Below the pieces are notes generated by a model that worked only from the letters and a program-made list of their open reading frames with translations, searched no databases and was not told the origin of the DNA. A stretch of DNA of 64,000 nt from Caldilineaceae bacterium (GTDB taxonomy: Bacteria; Chloroflexota; Anaerolineae; Caldilineales; Caldilineaceae). The stretch is from NCBI GenBank assembly GCA_020634755.1, contig JACKBC010000008.1, positions 124,001 to 188,000 of the forward strand. The letters are read 5' to 3'. The translations under genes were made by a program, and so were the position numbers. The stretch's first letter is position 1; each line of letters begins with the position of its first letter. Below, one piece after another: positions 8,426 through 16,737 of this stretch.

Positions 8426-11233
8426 CTATTCCGCCACCACCATCTCCCCCAAAATCACAAAATCGTCTCCTGCTGCTGTTTGCAAGCGGGGTTGGCCGGA
8501 CACGTTGGCATTATACAAGGCGGTAATGAGCCGATAGGTTCCAGGCGTGGTGGGGGCATCCAACACCAGGGCTTGCTCGACGACCTGGTCGGGCGCCCAG
8601 TTTTGCGAGCCATTGGGCAACGGCAGATCGACTTGGCTTTGCGGCTGACCAGCCGAGTTGATAAATTGAACAGTGACGGCATAATCAGCCGCCGGCGTCG
8701 ACGCTGCTTGCCACACCATGTGCAATTCCAGCGGGCGGCCAGCCGGAACGGTGGCGGGCAACGTCTCCAGCAACCCCAGCAGTCGAACCTGCCCGGCCCA
8801 GTCGGCAGCAAGCGGCTGCGCCAACGCCGGTGGCGTAAATTGGCGCGTCGAGGGCACAATAGTAATGGGCAGCTGCGTCCCGCTTTGAGGCACAGTAGAT
8901 AGCGCCAGCACAAGCAGCGCTTGGCCTGGTTCGGCATGGCGGGGTGCGCGCAGCCGGTGCACCGTGCGCAGGAAGCGGTCCGCCGGCCATTGGCTTGTTG
9001 GCAAAGCCGGCCAAAGCGACATCAACTCCTGGCCCATTGTGGCGCCATCAGCATTTTGCCACTGCACATCCAGATCGGCATCGACCGTTAGCGGCTCACC
9101 CAATCGCCAAGTAATGGCCACATCCACTGGTTGACCCGGCTCAAGCGTATCTTTGTCCAACGTGGCGGATGCGCTGACCGGAATCGGAATCGATTGGCGG
9201 GGCAGTTCATAGGCCAGCGGCGGCAATTGCGCCACCGCTACATCGAGCAGTGCCCGCTTGCCCAGCGGCGCGCCAGCAGCATCCAGCAAATCCAGCCCGG
9301 CGGGATCACCATCCGCGGCATAAACGCCCAGGCGCAGCTGGTAGCTCCCCGGCAGCCCGTCGAAGCCCAACCAATCGGCGGCCACCATCTGGCTCACCTC
9401 AATCTGCTCGGGCTGCCAGCGAAAAGTAGGAAAATCGTATCCGGCCAAGCGCCGATCGGCAAGCCGCGCATAGGCCACCCCCGCCGCCGTTTCCAGCGTA
9501 CCCACCATGTGCAGGTCGGCAGCGATGGCGTTTACAGCGGGGGGCAGCCGCCAAAAGAGCAGCAGTGTGCCATTGGGCATCACATCGTGACCGATCAGCT
9601 CGAGTTGGTGGCCAAAAGCGAGCGGCGGCTCAAGCACATGGGGAATGGTCGGCGAAATCGCCGCTGCATCCACCTGGGCAAAATGACGCACAGTGAGCCC
9701 CCAAAACTGGCGCTGGGTCGGCGCCTCTTGCCCAGCTTGCATCAGATGCAGCGGCGTCACCTGCATGGGATCCACCACCTCATCCTGCCAGCCCACCAGC
9801 CAAGCGCCGCTTTTGCCCATCAAGCCCTTTTGCAAAAGCGCCGCGCCCTCTGCATAATCGAGCACCGCCGCCACATTGAGAATTTCCAGTTCGGGCACAC
9901 GCACGGCAGGCGTGTGGGGTGCATAATAGTGCCAGACCGGCCAAGCATGACCGCTCACCAACACAACCGCTTCATCGGCCGCCATGTGTCCCACCACAAA
10001 GCGCGCCGCCTCGCGCCACTGATCCTTGGTAAACGCTTTGTTCCCAAACCAATTGCCATCGGCCCACAAAAATCCCGCCACCAATATGGTTGTCGCCATG
10101 ACGGCTAGCCCGGTTGCGCCTCGCCCCTTGCCCCCATCTACCATTGTGCCCAGCCCCACACTCCACAGCAAAATCAACCCCGGCAGCCCGATCATCACAT
10201 AGCGCTCGTTAAATTTAGGTACAAAGAGCGCCAGCATCAGCACGCCGGCTACGGGTAGCACAAGCCAGAGCAGACTCAAAAGCCATTGACGTCCTGCGCG
10301 CATTCGCACCCATCCGGACATGGCCGCCAACGTAACGAGCCCATAGCCAACCAGCAGCCGAATCGCTTGGGGCTCCAACACTGTTTCACCGCTGGTAAAG
10401 CTGATCAACACGTGGCGCAGCGCTTCCCACAGCTTAAAGCCACCTTGCCAATAGCTGGCATCGGTGGAGAGCTGCGTAACCATAATGAAGAGCCACGGGA
10501 GATAGAATAGAAGGGGAATGGAAATATAGAGCAGAGGACGGAGTGACGCGATGGGCGAATTGTTAGAGGAGCGAATGCCTGGCTGAGGCAGAGCATTCTG
10601 CTGAGACCGGCGGAAAAAATCCAACGCCACGAAGCACACGATGTACACCAAGAAGGCTAGCCACAAAAAAAAGGCAAAATAGTGGGTATAGAGAGCCGCC
10701 GTTGTACTCATCACATACAGCAGCCATCGCTGTGCGCGCACACCGGCCCTCTCTTGCGCCGCATCCGTTCCGACCCCTTGCAGCAGCCCCACGCCCATTA
10801 AAACGCCCAGCATGGTGAGCAGGCTATACATGCGTGCTTCCTGGCTGTAATAGAGCAGCAGCGGGTGCAGTGCCGCGATCAGCGCGGCCACAACGGCGGC
10901 GCGGCGGCTGTGGACGAGCTTAAAGGCCAAAGCGACCAGGAGAGGTACGATCAGCACGCCACTAAACACAGAAGGAGCACGCAGGCTCCACTCGGACCAG
11001 CCGGCCAGCCGCCCCCAGGCCCACACAAGGTAATAATAGAGCGGGGGCTGGATGTCGCGGGCCGTCCAGCTTGTCAGATTGCCAAGCGTACGTTGGGCAA
11101 TTTCAGCGGTCACGCCTTCATCATACCAGAGGCTTTGCGCATCCAGGCGATAGACGCGCAGCGCAAAGGCCACTAAAATGAGCGCCAAAAGCAATAGCCG
11201 TTGTCGGTTGGAAGAAGTTGCGGACTTGTTCAT
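8426..11233 (-). CDS. GT39-family membrane glycosyltransferase with large C-terminal domain
   Basis: A 935-residue polytopic membrane protein of the ArnT/PMT-like glycosyltransferase class, which uses polyprenyl-phosphate sugars on the outer face of the membrane. The first helix (LLLLALILVAFALRV) is followed by LDAQSLWYDEGVTAEIA, holding the acidic catalytic pair of the first extracytoplasmic loop, and by DIQPPLYYYLVWAWG. About ten hydrophobic segments run to roughly residue 420; the remaining half is soluble and beta-rich. The start at 11233 (MNKSATSSN) overlaps the upstream flippase stop by four bases (ATGA), so they form an operon. The acceptor is unknown. Confidence 0.88.
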   Translation of the reverse strand: MNKSATSSNRQRLLLLALILVAFALRVYRLDAQSLWYDEGVTAEIAQRTLGNLTSWTARDIQPPLYYYLVWAWGRLAGWSEWSLRAPSVFSGVLIVPLLVALAFKLVHSRRAAVVAALIAALHPLLLYYSQEARMYSLLTMLGVLMGVGLLQGVGTDAAQERAGVRAQRWLLYVMSTTAALYTHYFAFFLWLAFLVYIVCFVALDFFRRSQQNALPQPGIRSSNNSPIASLRPLLYISIPLLFYLPWLFIMVTQLSTDASYWQGGFKLWEALRHVLISFTSGETVLEPQAIRLLVGYGLVTLAAMSGWVRMRAGRQWLLSLLWLVLPVAGVLMLALFVPKFNERYVMIGLPGLILLWSVGLGTMVDGGKGRGATGLAVMATTILVAGFLWADGNWFGNKAFTKDQWREAARFVVGHMAADEAVVLVSGHAWPVWHYYAPHTPAVRVPELEILNVAAVLDYAEGAALLQKGLMGKSGAWLVGWQDEVVDPMQVTPLHLMQAGQEAPTQRQFWGLTVRHFAQVDAAAISPTIPHVLEPPLAFGHQLELIGHDVMPNGTLLLFWRLPPAVNAIAADLHMVGTLETAAGVAYARLADRRLAGYDFPTFRWQPEQIEVSQMVAADWLGFDGLPGSYQLRLGVYAADGDPAGLDLLDAAGAPLGKRALLDVAVAQLPPLAYELPRQSIPIPVSASATLDKDTLEPGQPVDVAITWRLGEPLTVDADLDVQWQNADGATMGQELMSLWPALPTSQWPADRFLRTVHRLRAPRHAEPGQALLVLALSTVPQSGTQLPITIVPSTRQFTPPALAQPLAADWAGQVRLLGLLETLPATVPAGRPLELHMVWQAASTPAADYAVTVQFINSAGQPQSQVDLPLPNGSQNWAPDQVVEQALVLDAPTTPGTYRLITALYNANVSGQPRLQTAAGDDFVILGEMVVAE

Positions 11234-12207
11234 TCTGGTGGCGAGAACGCCTTTTCTGGCGCGGGCAGTTCCGCCGGGCGTAAATCGGTCAGCGCGCTGA
11301 CGCCAGCCATCATGATTTCTCCCAGCGTGGTCCAAATGCGCATGGCCAGCGCCGCCACCGTCACTGGGCCGCCGCCCAGCAGCGGCGCCAGCAGCACGTA
11401 GAAGGCGCCTTCGCGCACGCCAAAGCCACTGGGCGTTATAAAGCTAATAAAGCCAACCGCATAGGCAATGGCATAGGAGGCCAGCAGGTGCGGCAACAGC
11501 GGCTGCATCTGGGCCGTTGTGTATGCGGCCAGGGCAAAGGTAATGGCCGCAAACGACGCACCCCACAGCATCCAATCCGCACAGGCCAGCAGCAACGCCC
11601 ACAGCAGATTGGCAGAGGTAAAGCGACCCACCGTACCCGCACGTCCAATGCGGCGCAATGCCCAATTGAGTATGCCGATGAGCCAGTCAGGCCGCCACAG
11701 GAAAATAAGCACCGGCAGCAGCACTAGCCCCGCCAACCACGGCGCCATTTGGCCCAGCGCATCGGTGATCAATCCATAGTTGCCGGTGGCGAAAAAATAG
11801 ATGCCCGCAATGGGCGCGGCGGCCAGCAAAATGACCACTTGATAAAGCACCACGCTGGTCAACGTGGTTTCGGGAGCCACGCCATGCTGACGACAGCGCA
11901 GCGTCATGCTGAGCGGCTGCCATATGTTGCCCGGCACGTAGCGCACAATGGCGCTGAGAAACCATATGCGAGCGGCGGTAGCGTACGGCACATATCCGCC
12001 CAACAAGTGGAGCAGATAGCGCCACACCGCAATTTCCAGCCCCCAGCTGGCCAGCAAAAACAGCGTAGAAATGACCAGCCATCCGCCATGCAGCCGCCAC
12101 GGCTGGTCGCGCAGCTGCTCCCACTGGGCGCTCAACACATAGAAAATAAAGGCCACGGCTAGCCCAACCATTACGGGCTGGCTGTATTGAAGAAACCGCT
12201 TTTGCAT
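11230..12207 (-). CDS. Lysylphosphatidylglycerol synthase TM region/UPF0104 flippase-like protein
   Basis: A 325-residue integral membrane protein with about eight helices, of the family found at the N-terminus of MprF and in AglD-like proteins. Recognisable parts are RYVPGNIWQPLSM in the first third and the late signature PSGFGVREGAFYVLLAPLLG. Related proteins move or modify lipid-linked groups; here the four-base overlap with a GT39-type glycosyltransferase points to handling of a polyprenyl-linked sugar. The start at 12207 (MQKRFLQYS) is favoured over the open frame to 12330 because the residues upstream lack family character. It is divergent from the Nudix regulator gene. Confidence 0.82.
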   Translation of the reverse strand: MQKRFLQYSQPVMVGLAVAFIFYVLSAQWEQLRDQPWRLHGGWLVISTLFLLASWGLEIAVWRYLLHLLGGYVPYATAARIWFLSAIVRYVPGNIWQPLSMTLRCRQHGVAPETTLTSVVLYQVVILLAAAPIAGIYFFATGNYGLITDALGQMAPWLAGLVLLPVLIFLWRPDWLIGILNWALRRIGRAGTVGRFTSANLLWALLLACADWMLWGASFAAITFALAAYTTAQMQPLLPHLLASYAIAYAVGFISFITPSGFGVREGAFYVLLAPLLGGGPVTVAALAMRIWTTLGEIMMAGVSALTDLRPAELPAPEKAFSPPE

Positions 12208-12397
12208 AATGTAGCAAAGTATATCATAAGCGTTTTGATCCGGTCGATTGCTCAACCGCCGGTGGGAGCCATTCGGTTTGGGGCAAGATGTATGCTTAGC
12301 CGGGAGCCGGACACGGGCGGACTTCGTCATGAATACACCGTTGCGCTGTACTCATTCTGTAATGTTAAGATTCTGTATCGAACTTGCCAACCTCCGT

Positions 12398-12426
12398 TTG
12401 ACAAATATGCACCGGCTGTTTACGAT
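12398..12426 (+). promoter_or_regulatory. Promoter for a probably leaderless Nudix regulator mRNA
   Basis: TTGACA at 12398-12403, a 17-bp spacer and TACGAT at 12421-12426 form a good sigma-70 promoter. The -10 box ends only six bases before the ATG at 12433, so transcription should begin at or next to the start codon. The lack of any Shine-Dalgarno sequence before this ATG agrees with a leaderless message. Confidence 0.55.
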
Positions 12427-12432
12427 AACGCC

Positions 12433-13134
12433 ATGTATACTTATGCGTATCCGCGCCCCAGCGTAACCGTTGATATTATTGTCTTTACATTTCAACAGGA
12501 CGAGCTATGCGTCCTATTGGTACAGCGTAAAAGCGAGCCCTTTGCCGGCAACTGGGCGCTACCCGGCGGTTTTGTGGAAATGGATGAAGATTTGGAAACT
12601 GCGGCCCACCGCGAGCTGGTCGAAGAGACCAGCGTGCACGATGTATACTTGGAGCAGCTTTACACCTTTGGCGAGCCGGACCGCGACCCCCGTGGACGCG
12701 TGATTACCGTGGCCTATTTTGCCCTGCTCAGTCTAGGCCAGGCCGCCGAACAGGCCGTGCGGGCGGGCGATGACGCCGGCGACGCCCGCTGGTGGAACAT
12801 ATATGACCTGCCCAACCTGGCCTTTGATCACGGTCGTATTCTTGAATACGCGCTGCGCCGACTGCGCTGGAAGCTTGAGTGGACGGCGCTGGGGTTTCTG
12901 CTGCTGCCCGATGAATTTACGCTTTCTGAATTACAGCAAGTTTACGAAACGATCCTCGATCAACCGCTGGACAAGCGCAATTTTCGCCGCAAAATGCTCT
13001 CGGCAAAAGCGGATGATGAAATCATTCTGGAAGAGAGCGGCAACTATCGTCAGGGCGATCACCGCCCGGCCAAGCTTTATCGCTTTACCGCCAAAGCGGT
13101 GGAGCTAGAACAGGTTCGGCGCAGATTCCCGTAG
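12433..13134 (+). CDS. Nudix-domain protein with NrtR-like winged-helix C-terminus
   Basis: A 233-residue protein combining an N-terminal Nudix fold (residues about 8-145) with a C-terminal winged helix (about 155-230), the layout of NrtR-type regulators of NAD or sugar metabolism. The Nudix box reads GGFVEMDEDLETAAH then RELVEETSV; the usual EExGU glycine is serine, so hydrolase activity may be weak or lost, as in several NrtR proteins that only sense ADP-ribose-type ligands. The C-terminal part (FTLSELQQVYETIL, NFRRKML) looks like the DNA-binding helix pair. The ATG at 12433 is chosen because the family starts here and a promoter lies just upstream. Confidence 0.85.
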   Translation: MYTYAYPRPSVTVDIIVFTFQQDELCVLLVQRKSEPFAGNWALPGGFVEMDEDLETAAHRELVEETSVHDVYLEQLYTFGEPDRDPRGRVITVAYFALLSLGQAAEQAVRAGDDAGDARWWNIYDLPNLAFDHGRILEYALRRLRWKLEWTALGFLLLPDEFTLSELQQVYETILDQPLDKRNFRRKMLSAKADDEIILEESGNYRQGDHRPAKLYRFTAKAVELEQVRRRFP

Positions 13135-13440
13135 CGCTTTACGAGGTGCGATGTGCGATTTACGGGGTTGACTCGTCGACAAGATCGTTTCGTAATTCGC
13201 CATTCATGGCGCCGCGCATTTACGATTTACGGGGTTAACTCGTTGACAAGATGACCGTGGAATTCGTACGTCACAGGGCAGCGCATTTACGATTTACGAG
13301 ATTGCATCGTTAACGAGAACACTTCGTAAATCGTACATCCCAAATCGTACATCTTAGACAATAACTTTCCGACTTACGAAGCTGCTTTGTCAACCAGACC
13401 ACTTCGTACATCGCAATTCAAAAATCGTAAATACCACAAA
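13135..13440. repeat. Degenerate tandem repeats built on ATTTACGATTTACG
   Basis: This 306-bp spacer is filled with diverged copies of a unit containing ATTTACGATTTACG(G/A)G, then TTGACTCGTYGACAAGAT-like bases, in both orientations (CGTAAATCGTACATC on the far side). At least three forward copies and several shorter inverted ones can be seen. No coding potential is visible. It looks like a minisatellite or stacked REP-like elements between the Nudix regulator and the sugar isomerase gene. Confidence 0.6.
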
Positions 13441-13450
13441 GGATCACCCA

Positions 13451-14302
13451 ATGACCACAACCCCATCCCTCCGACTCGGCACCTCCTCATATTCCTATTG
13501 GCATTTTACGCCACAGAAGACGCCCATCTCCTATGTGCTGGAGCAGGCGCACGCATTGGGTCTGCACGGCGTGGAGCTGCTGCATCGCCAAATGGAAAGC
13601 GAAGAGAACAGCTATGTGCAGGGCATTAAGCGGCAGGCATTCCAGCTGGGGCTGGACATTTATAACCTGAGCATTCACCAAGATTTTGTGTGGGAAGATG
13701 CAGCAGAGCGCCAGCAAAACATTGACCACACGCTGCACTGCATTGACCTGGCGCACGAAATGGGCATTGGCTCCATCCGCGTAAACTCGGGCGGCTGGCG
13801 CAAGCAGGGCAGCTTTGATGATCTGATCCAGGCGCGCGGCTGGGTGGAGCCCTGGGAAGGCCATACCAAAGAAGATGGCTTCAAGTGGTGCGTAGACGCC
13901 ATCCACGCCTGTCTGCCCCATGCCGAAAAGCGCGGCGTCATGCTGCTGCTGGAGAATCATTGGGGGTTGACCACCTTTGCCGCCGACATGCGCACCATTA
14001 TTGAGCAGGTCGATTCCCCCTGGTTCAAAGCCATTTTGGATATGGGCAATTTCCTTTTTGAGGATGATATGTACGCGGCCGTGGCGCATATTGCGCCCTA
14101 CGTCTGGCTGACCCACGCCAAAACGTATTACGGCGGCGGCACTTGGTATACCCTGGATCTGGATTATGCCCGCATCTTCCGCACGCTGCGCCAAGCCGGT
14201 TTCCAAGGCTACGTGTCCATCGAAATGGAAGGCGCCGAAGCGGCCGAGACGGCCATGCCCAAGAGTGTAGCCATGCTGCAAGAAGCGTGGCGCAACGCCT
14301 AG
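13451..14302 (+). CDS. Sugar phosphate isomerase/epimerase (xylose isomerase-like TIM barrel)
   Basis: A 283-residue protein of the AP endonuclease 2/xylose isomerase-like TIM-barrel superfamily. Features of the barrel are LRLGTSSYSYWHF at strand 1, HALGLHGVELLHRQM at strand 2, IRVNSGGWR, LLLENHWGLTT with the metal-binding glutamate, ILDMGNFLF and VSIEMEGAE near the end. The metal site appears intact, so it is probably an active isomerase, epimerase or related lyase on a sugar or inositol; the substrate is not known. AAAGGAT lies about eight bases before the ATG. The following galactokinase gene is in the same direction 100 bp on, which hints at a role in sugar use. Confidence 0.85.
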   Translation: MTTTPSLRLGTSSYSYWHFTPQKTPISYVLEQAHALGLHGVELLHRQMESEENSYVQGIKRQAFQLGLDIYNLSIHQDFVWEDAAERQQNIDHTLHCIDLAHEMGIGSIRVNSGGWRKQGSFDDLIQARGWVEPWEGHTKEDGFKWCVDAIHACLPHAEKRGVMLLLENHWGLTTFAADMRTIIEQVDSPWFKAILDMGNFLFEDDMYAAVAHIAPYVWLTHAKTYYGGGTWYTLDLDYARIFRTLRQAGFQGYVSIEMEGAEAAETAMPKSVAMLQEAWRNA

Positions 14303-14401
14303 GGCACGTTTTCCAACTTGTCCCCCGCCTGTCACACCATACATGTGGCTTATGCAAAGCAATCTTGTCATTCAGACTAACGAGGACGGTTTACAGAAGG
14401 C

Positions 14402-15739
14402 ATGTCAAACGATCTTGGCCAAGCATTAGAACGGATCTACGGCGCTGGCGCGACGGACCAACTGGCGCGCTACCAAGCCGCCATGGCCCAATTTCAGGCC
14501 ACATATGGAGCCCACGGTCCGCTTTACATTTTCCGCGCGCCCGGCCGCGTCAACCTGATTGGTGAACACACCGATTATAATCACGGCTTTGTCATGCCCG
14601 CCGCGCTGGACAAAGACATTCTGCTGCTGGCCCGCCCGCGATCAGACGGCGCGGTCAATCTGGCCAATGTGGAAAGCCAGTTTGAGCCATTTTCTTTTAC
14701 AGTTGCCACAGAGATTCCCATTGGCGCGCCGGGCCATTGGGGCAACTATGTGCGCGGCGCGGCGCAAGTTTTTACACAGGCGAGTGGACGCCCATCCGGT
14801 GGTTGGGATGGATTGGTGGCGGGCGCGGCCCCTTTTGGCGTGCCGGTGGGCGCGGGGCTCAGCTCGTCATCGGCGCTGACCGTGGCGGCTATGGTGACGC
14901 TCAACACGCTTGCCGGTGTGCAGCTACCCAATGCAGATTTGGTGCAACTTTGCTCCGACGCGGAGTGGTATGTAGGCACACGCGGCGGCATTATGGATCA
15001 GTTTGTGGCGCTGTTGGCCCAGCGCGACCACGCGCTCTTTTTGGACTGCCGCCCCGACGCCGCCGGACATTTTCAGACCGAGGCGATTCCGCTGCCCACG
15101 ACCCATCGCCTGCTGATCGTCAACAGCGGCGTCCACCACGCCAACACGCGCAACGAATTTAATTTGCGCGTGGCCGCCGGGCGCGCGGGGGTCGCGCTTT
15201 TGCGACAAACGTATCCGCACATTACGCACCTGCGCGATGTGCAGACAGAGGATTGGGCCGTGCTAGAACCGCTTTTGCCCGAATCCACTTCCGTGGCCGA
15301 GCTGAATGCGCAGGGTCTGGCGCTGAACGACATTCCCGGCGCGCCGGCGGATGCAGCGCTGCGCGTGCGCGCCTGCTGTCGCCATGTGTGGAGCGAAAAC
15401 CGGCGCGTGTTGGGTGCCGTCAACGCCATGCGCAGCGGCAACGTGGCTCAGCTGGGTGCGCTCATGAATTTAGCCCACGCCAGCGCCCGCGATGACTATG
15501 CGATTAGCTGTCCCGAAATTGAGGTGCTGGTCGGCGCAGCCCAGCAGGTGGATGGTGTGGCCGGCGCCCGTTTAACCGGTGCGGGCTGGGGTGGCTGCAT
15601 GATTGCGCTGGTGCAAACAGAGGCCGCGACCGATTTTGAAACGCACGTGGCGCAGGTCTATGGCCAGCAAATGGGCCGTGATGCCGAATTCTTTGCCTGC
15701 CAAACAACGCCGGGCGCGGGATTGGTGCTGCAACTATGA
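14402..15739 (+). CDS. galK: Galactokinase
   Basis: A 445-residue GHMP-family kinase that phosphorylates galactose (or a close relative) with ATP in the Leloir pathway. The galactokinase signature is complete: FRAPGRVNLIGEHTDYNHGF at about residues 42-61. The ATP loop GAGLSSSSALTVA lies near residue 155, and GGIMDQFVALLA holds the catalytic aspartate. The C-terminal GHMP motif is LTGAGWGGCMIALV. It is longer than the usual 380-390 residues because of an extended N-terminus and internal insertions, but no motif is lost. GAAGG lies just upstream of the ATG. The stop overlaps the next start by four bases. No galT or galE is nearby. Confidence 0.92.
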   Translation: MSNDLGQALERIYGAGATDQLARYQAAMAQFQATYGAHGPLYIFRAPGRVNLIGEHTDYNHGFVMPAALDKDILLLARPRSDGAVNLANVESQFEPFSFTVATEIPIGAPGHWGNYVRGAAQVFTQASGRPSGGWDGLVAGAAPFGVPVGAGLSSSSALTVAAMVTLNTLAGVQLPNADLVQLCSDAEWYVGTRGGIMDQFVALLAQRDHALFLDCRPDAAGHFQTEAIPLPTTHRLLIVNSGVHHANTRNEFNLRVAAGRAGVALLRQTYPHITHLRDVQTEDWAVLEPLLPESTSVAELNAQGLALNDIPGAPADAALRVRACCRHVWSENRRVLGAVNAMRSGNVAQLGALMNLAHASARDDYAISCPEIEVLVGAAQQVDGVAGARLTGAGWGGCMIALVQTEAATDFETHVAQVYGQQMGRDAEFFACQTTPGAGLVLQL

Positions 15740-16296
15740 GCCAATTTGCTCTCCGCCAGATTGCCGTCGGCTCGCTCAATCCCGTCAAGATAGCGGCGGT
15801 GCGCAACGTGACCCAGCAAATTTGGCCCAATAGCCAAGTGATTGGCGTGGCAGCTGCATCGGGCGTACGCAGCCAGCCGCTGGATGATGACGAGGCCATT
15901 GCGGGCGCCATTAACCGGGCGCGGGCCGCGCGTTCGGCCGCCAGCGCCGACCTCGGCTTGGGCCTGGAAGGGCATGTGGTCGATACGCCATACGGCATGT
16001 TCGTCTCGGCCTGGGTGGCGGCGGCCGCAGTTGCCCCGGACGGCGCCGCCGATCTGGTGGGCTTGGGCGCGGCAGGTCGCTTTCAACTTCCCGAGTGGTT
16101 GGCGCGCCAGGTGCGCAATGGGGCTGAACTGGGGCCGCTGATGGACCGTACATTTCACGGCGAAAACACCAAGCAAAAGCAAGGGGCGGTGGGCATTTTC
16201 ACCAATGGCTTGATGGAACGTACAGAAGCGCTCCAGGTCGGGGTAACGTTTGCGTTGACGCGATTTATCAATCAGGAATTCTACAATCGTTCGTGA
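15736..16296 (+). CDS. DUF84 inosine/xanthosine triphosphatase (YjjX-like)
   Basis: A 186-residue NTPase of the DUF84 family, which hydrolyses non-canonical purine nucleotides such as ITP and XTP. Recognisable pieces are VGSLNPVKIAAVRN at the substrate-binding N-terminus, SQPLDDDEAIAGAINRA, LGLGLEGHV and the late QGAVGIFTNGLMERTEAL. Length and motif order match the family. It is translationally coupled to galK by an ATGA overlap, although the two have no known functional link, so housekeeping co-expression is as likely as a shared pathway. After it comes a 441-bp spacer with two palindromic repeats. Confidence 0.88.
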   Translation: MSQFALRQIAVGSLNPVKIAAVRNVTQQIWPNSQVIGVAAASGVRSQPLDDDEAIAGAINRARAARSAASADLGLGLEGHVVDTPYGMFVSAWVAAAAVAPDGAADLVGLGAAGRFQLPEWLARQVRNGAELGPLMDRTFHGENTKQKQGAVGIFTNGLMERTEALQVGVTFALTRFINQEFYNRS

Positions 16297-16327
16297 ATAT
16301 ATATTAGAGATTATCAGAATGAGGATT

Positions 16328-16413
16328 TATACTGCGGTTGAGATGAGAACCGGAGTTTTCTACTGCCTCAACCGAAGTGATAAAACTCCGGTTCTCATTC
16401 AGAGCTGAGTATA
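16328..16413 (+). repeat. 86-bp palindromic element, copy 1
   Basis: An 86-bp element bounded by TATACT and AGTATA. Its halves form an imperfect inverted repeat of about 32 bp; the inner 17 bases ATGAGAACCGGAGTTTT at 16343-16359 pair perfectly with 16382-16398. A second copy of the same length lies at 32258-32343 in reverse orientation, with about 80% identity by hand alignment. The TA at both ends would suit a TA-targeting, IS630-like MITE, but no transposase is present. Confidence 0.75.
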
Positions 16414-16614
16414 GTACGCGGATGAGTACGGATAAACGCTGATTCTCCCTAAATAATCTATGTTACGCAAGCCTAGAGGAAAGTCGACTCGCCGACATTC
16501 CTGTTTCTCTCTAGCAGACTGGCTGTCGCTGCGTAACGTGAGTAAATAATCTGTGTTCATCCGCCTGAATCTGCGTACGATTCTTTTAAAAGATTTGATT
16601 ACCGATAATGTCTA

Positions 16615-16697
16615 GTAACTATCCAGCTGAAGCCTGAGCTTGTCGAAGGCGTAAGCGGGCTTCGACAAGCTCAGCCCTCGGGAACCTGGATAGTTAC
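16615..16697. repeat. Nested palindrome with GTAACTATCCAG ends
   Basis: An 83-bp element with perfect terminal inverted repeats GTAACTATCCAG/CTGGATAGTTAC and an inner 15-bp hairpin, CTGAGCTTGTCGAAG (16634-16648) with CTTCGACAAGCTCAG (16660-16674). Its right end (CTCGGGAACCTGGATAG) resembles the right end of the element at 34251-34360. The rest of the spacer 16297-16737 holds degenerate AATCTGCGT-type repeats and no gene. Confidence 0.7.
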
Positions 16698-16737
16698 AAT
16701 GTCTATTCAATCAATGCGTTATTGAGAGGAGGGGCTC

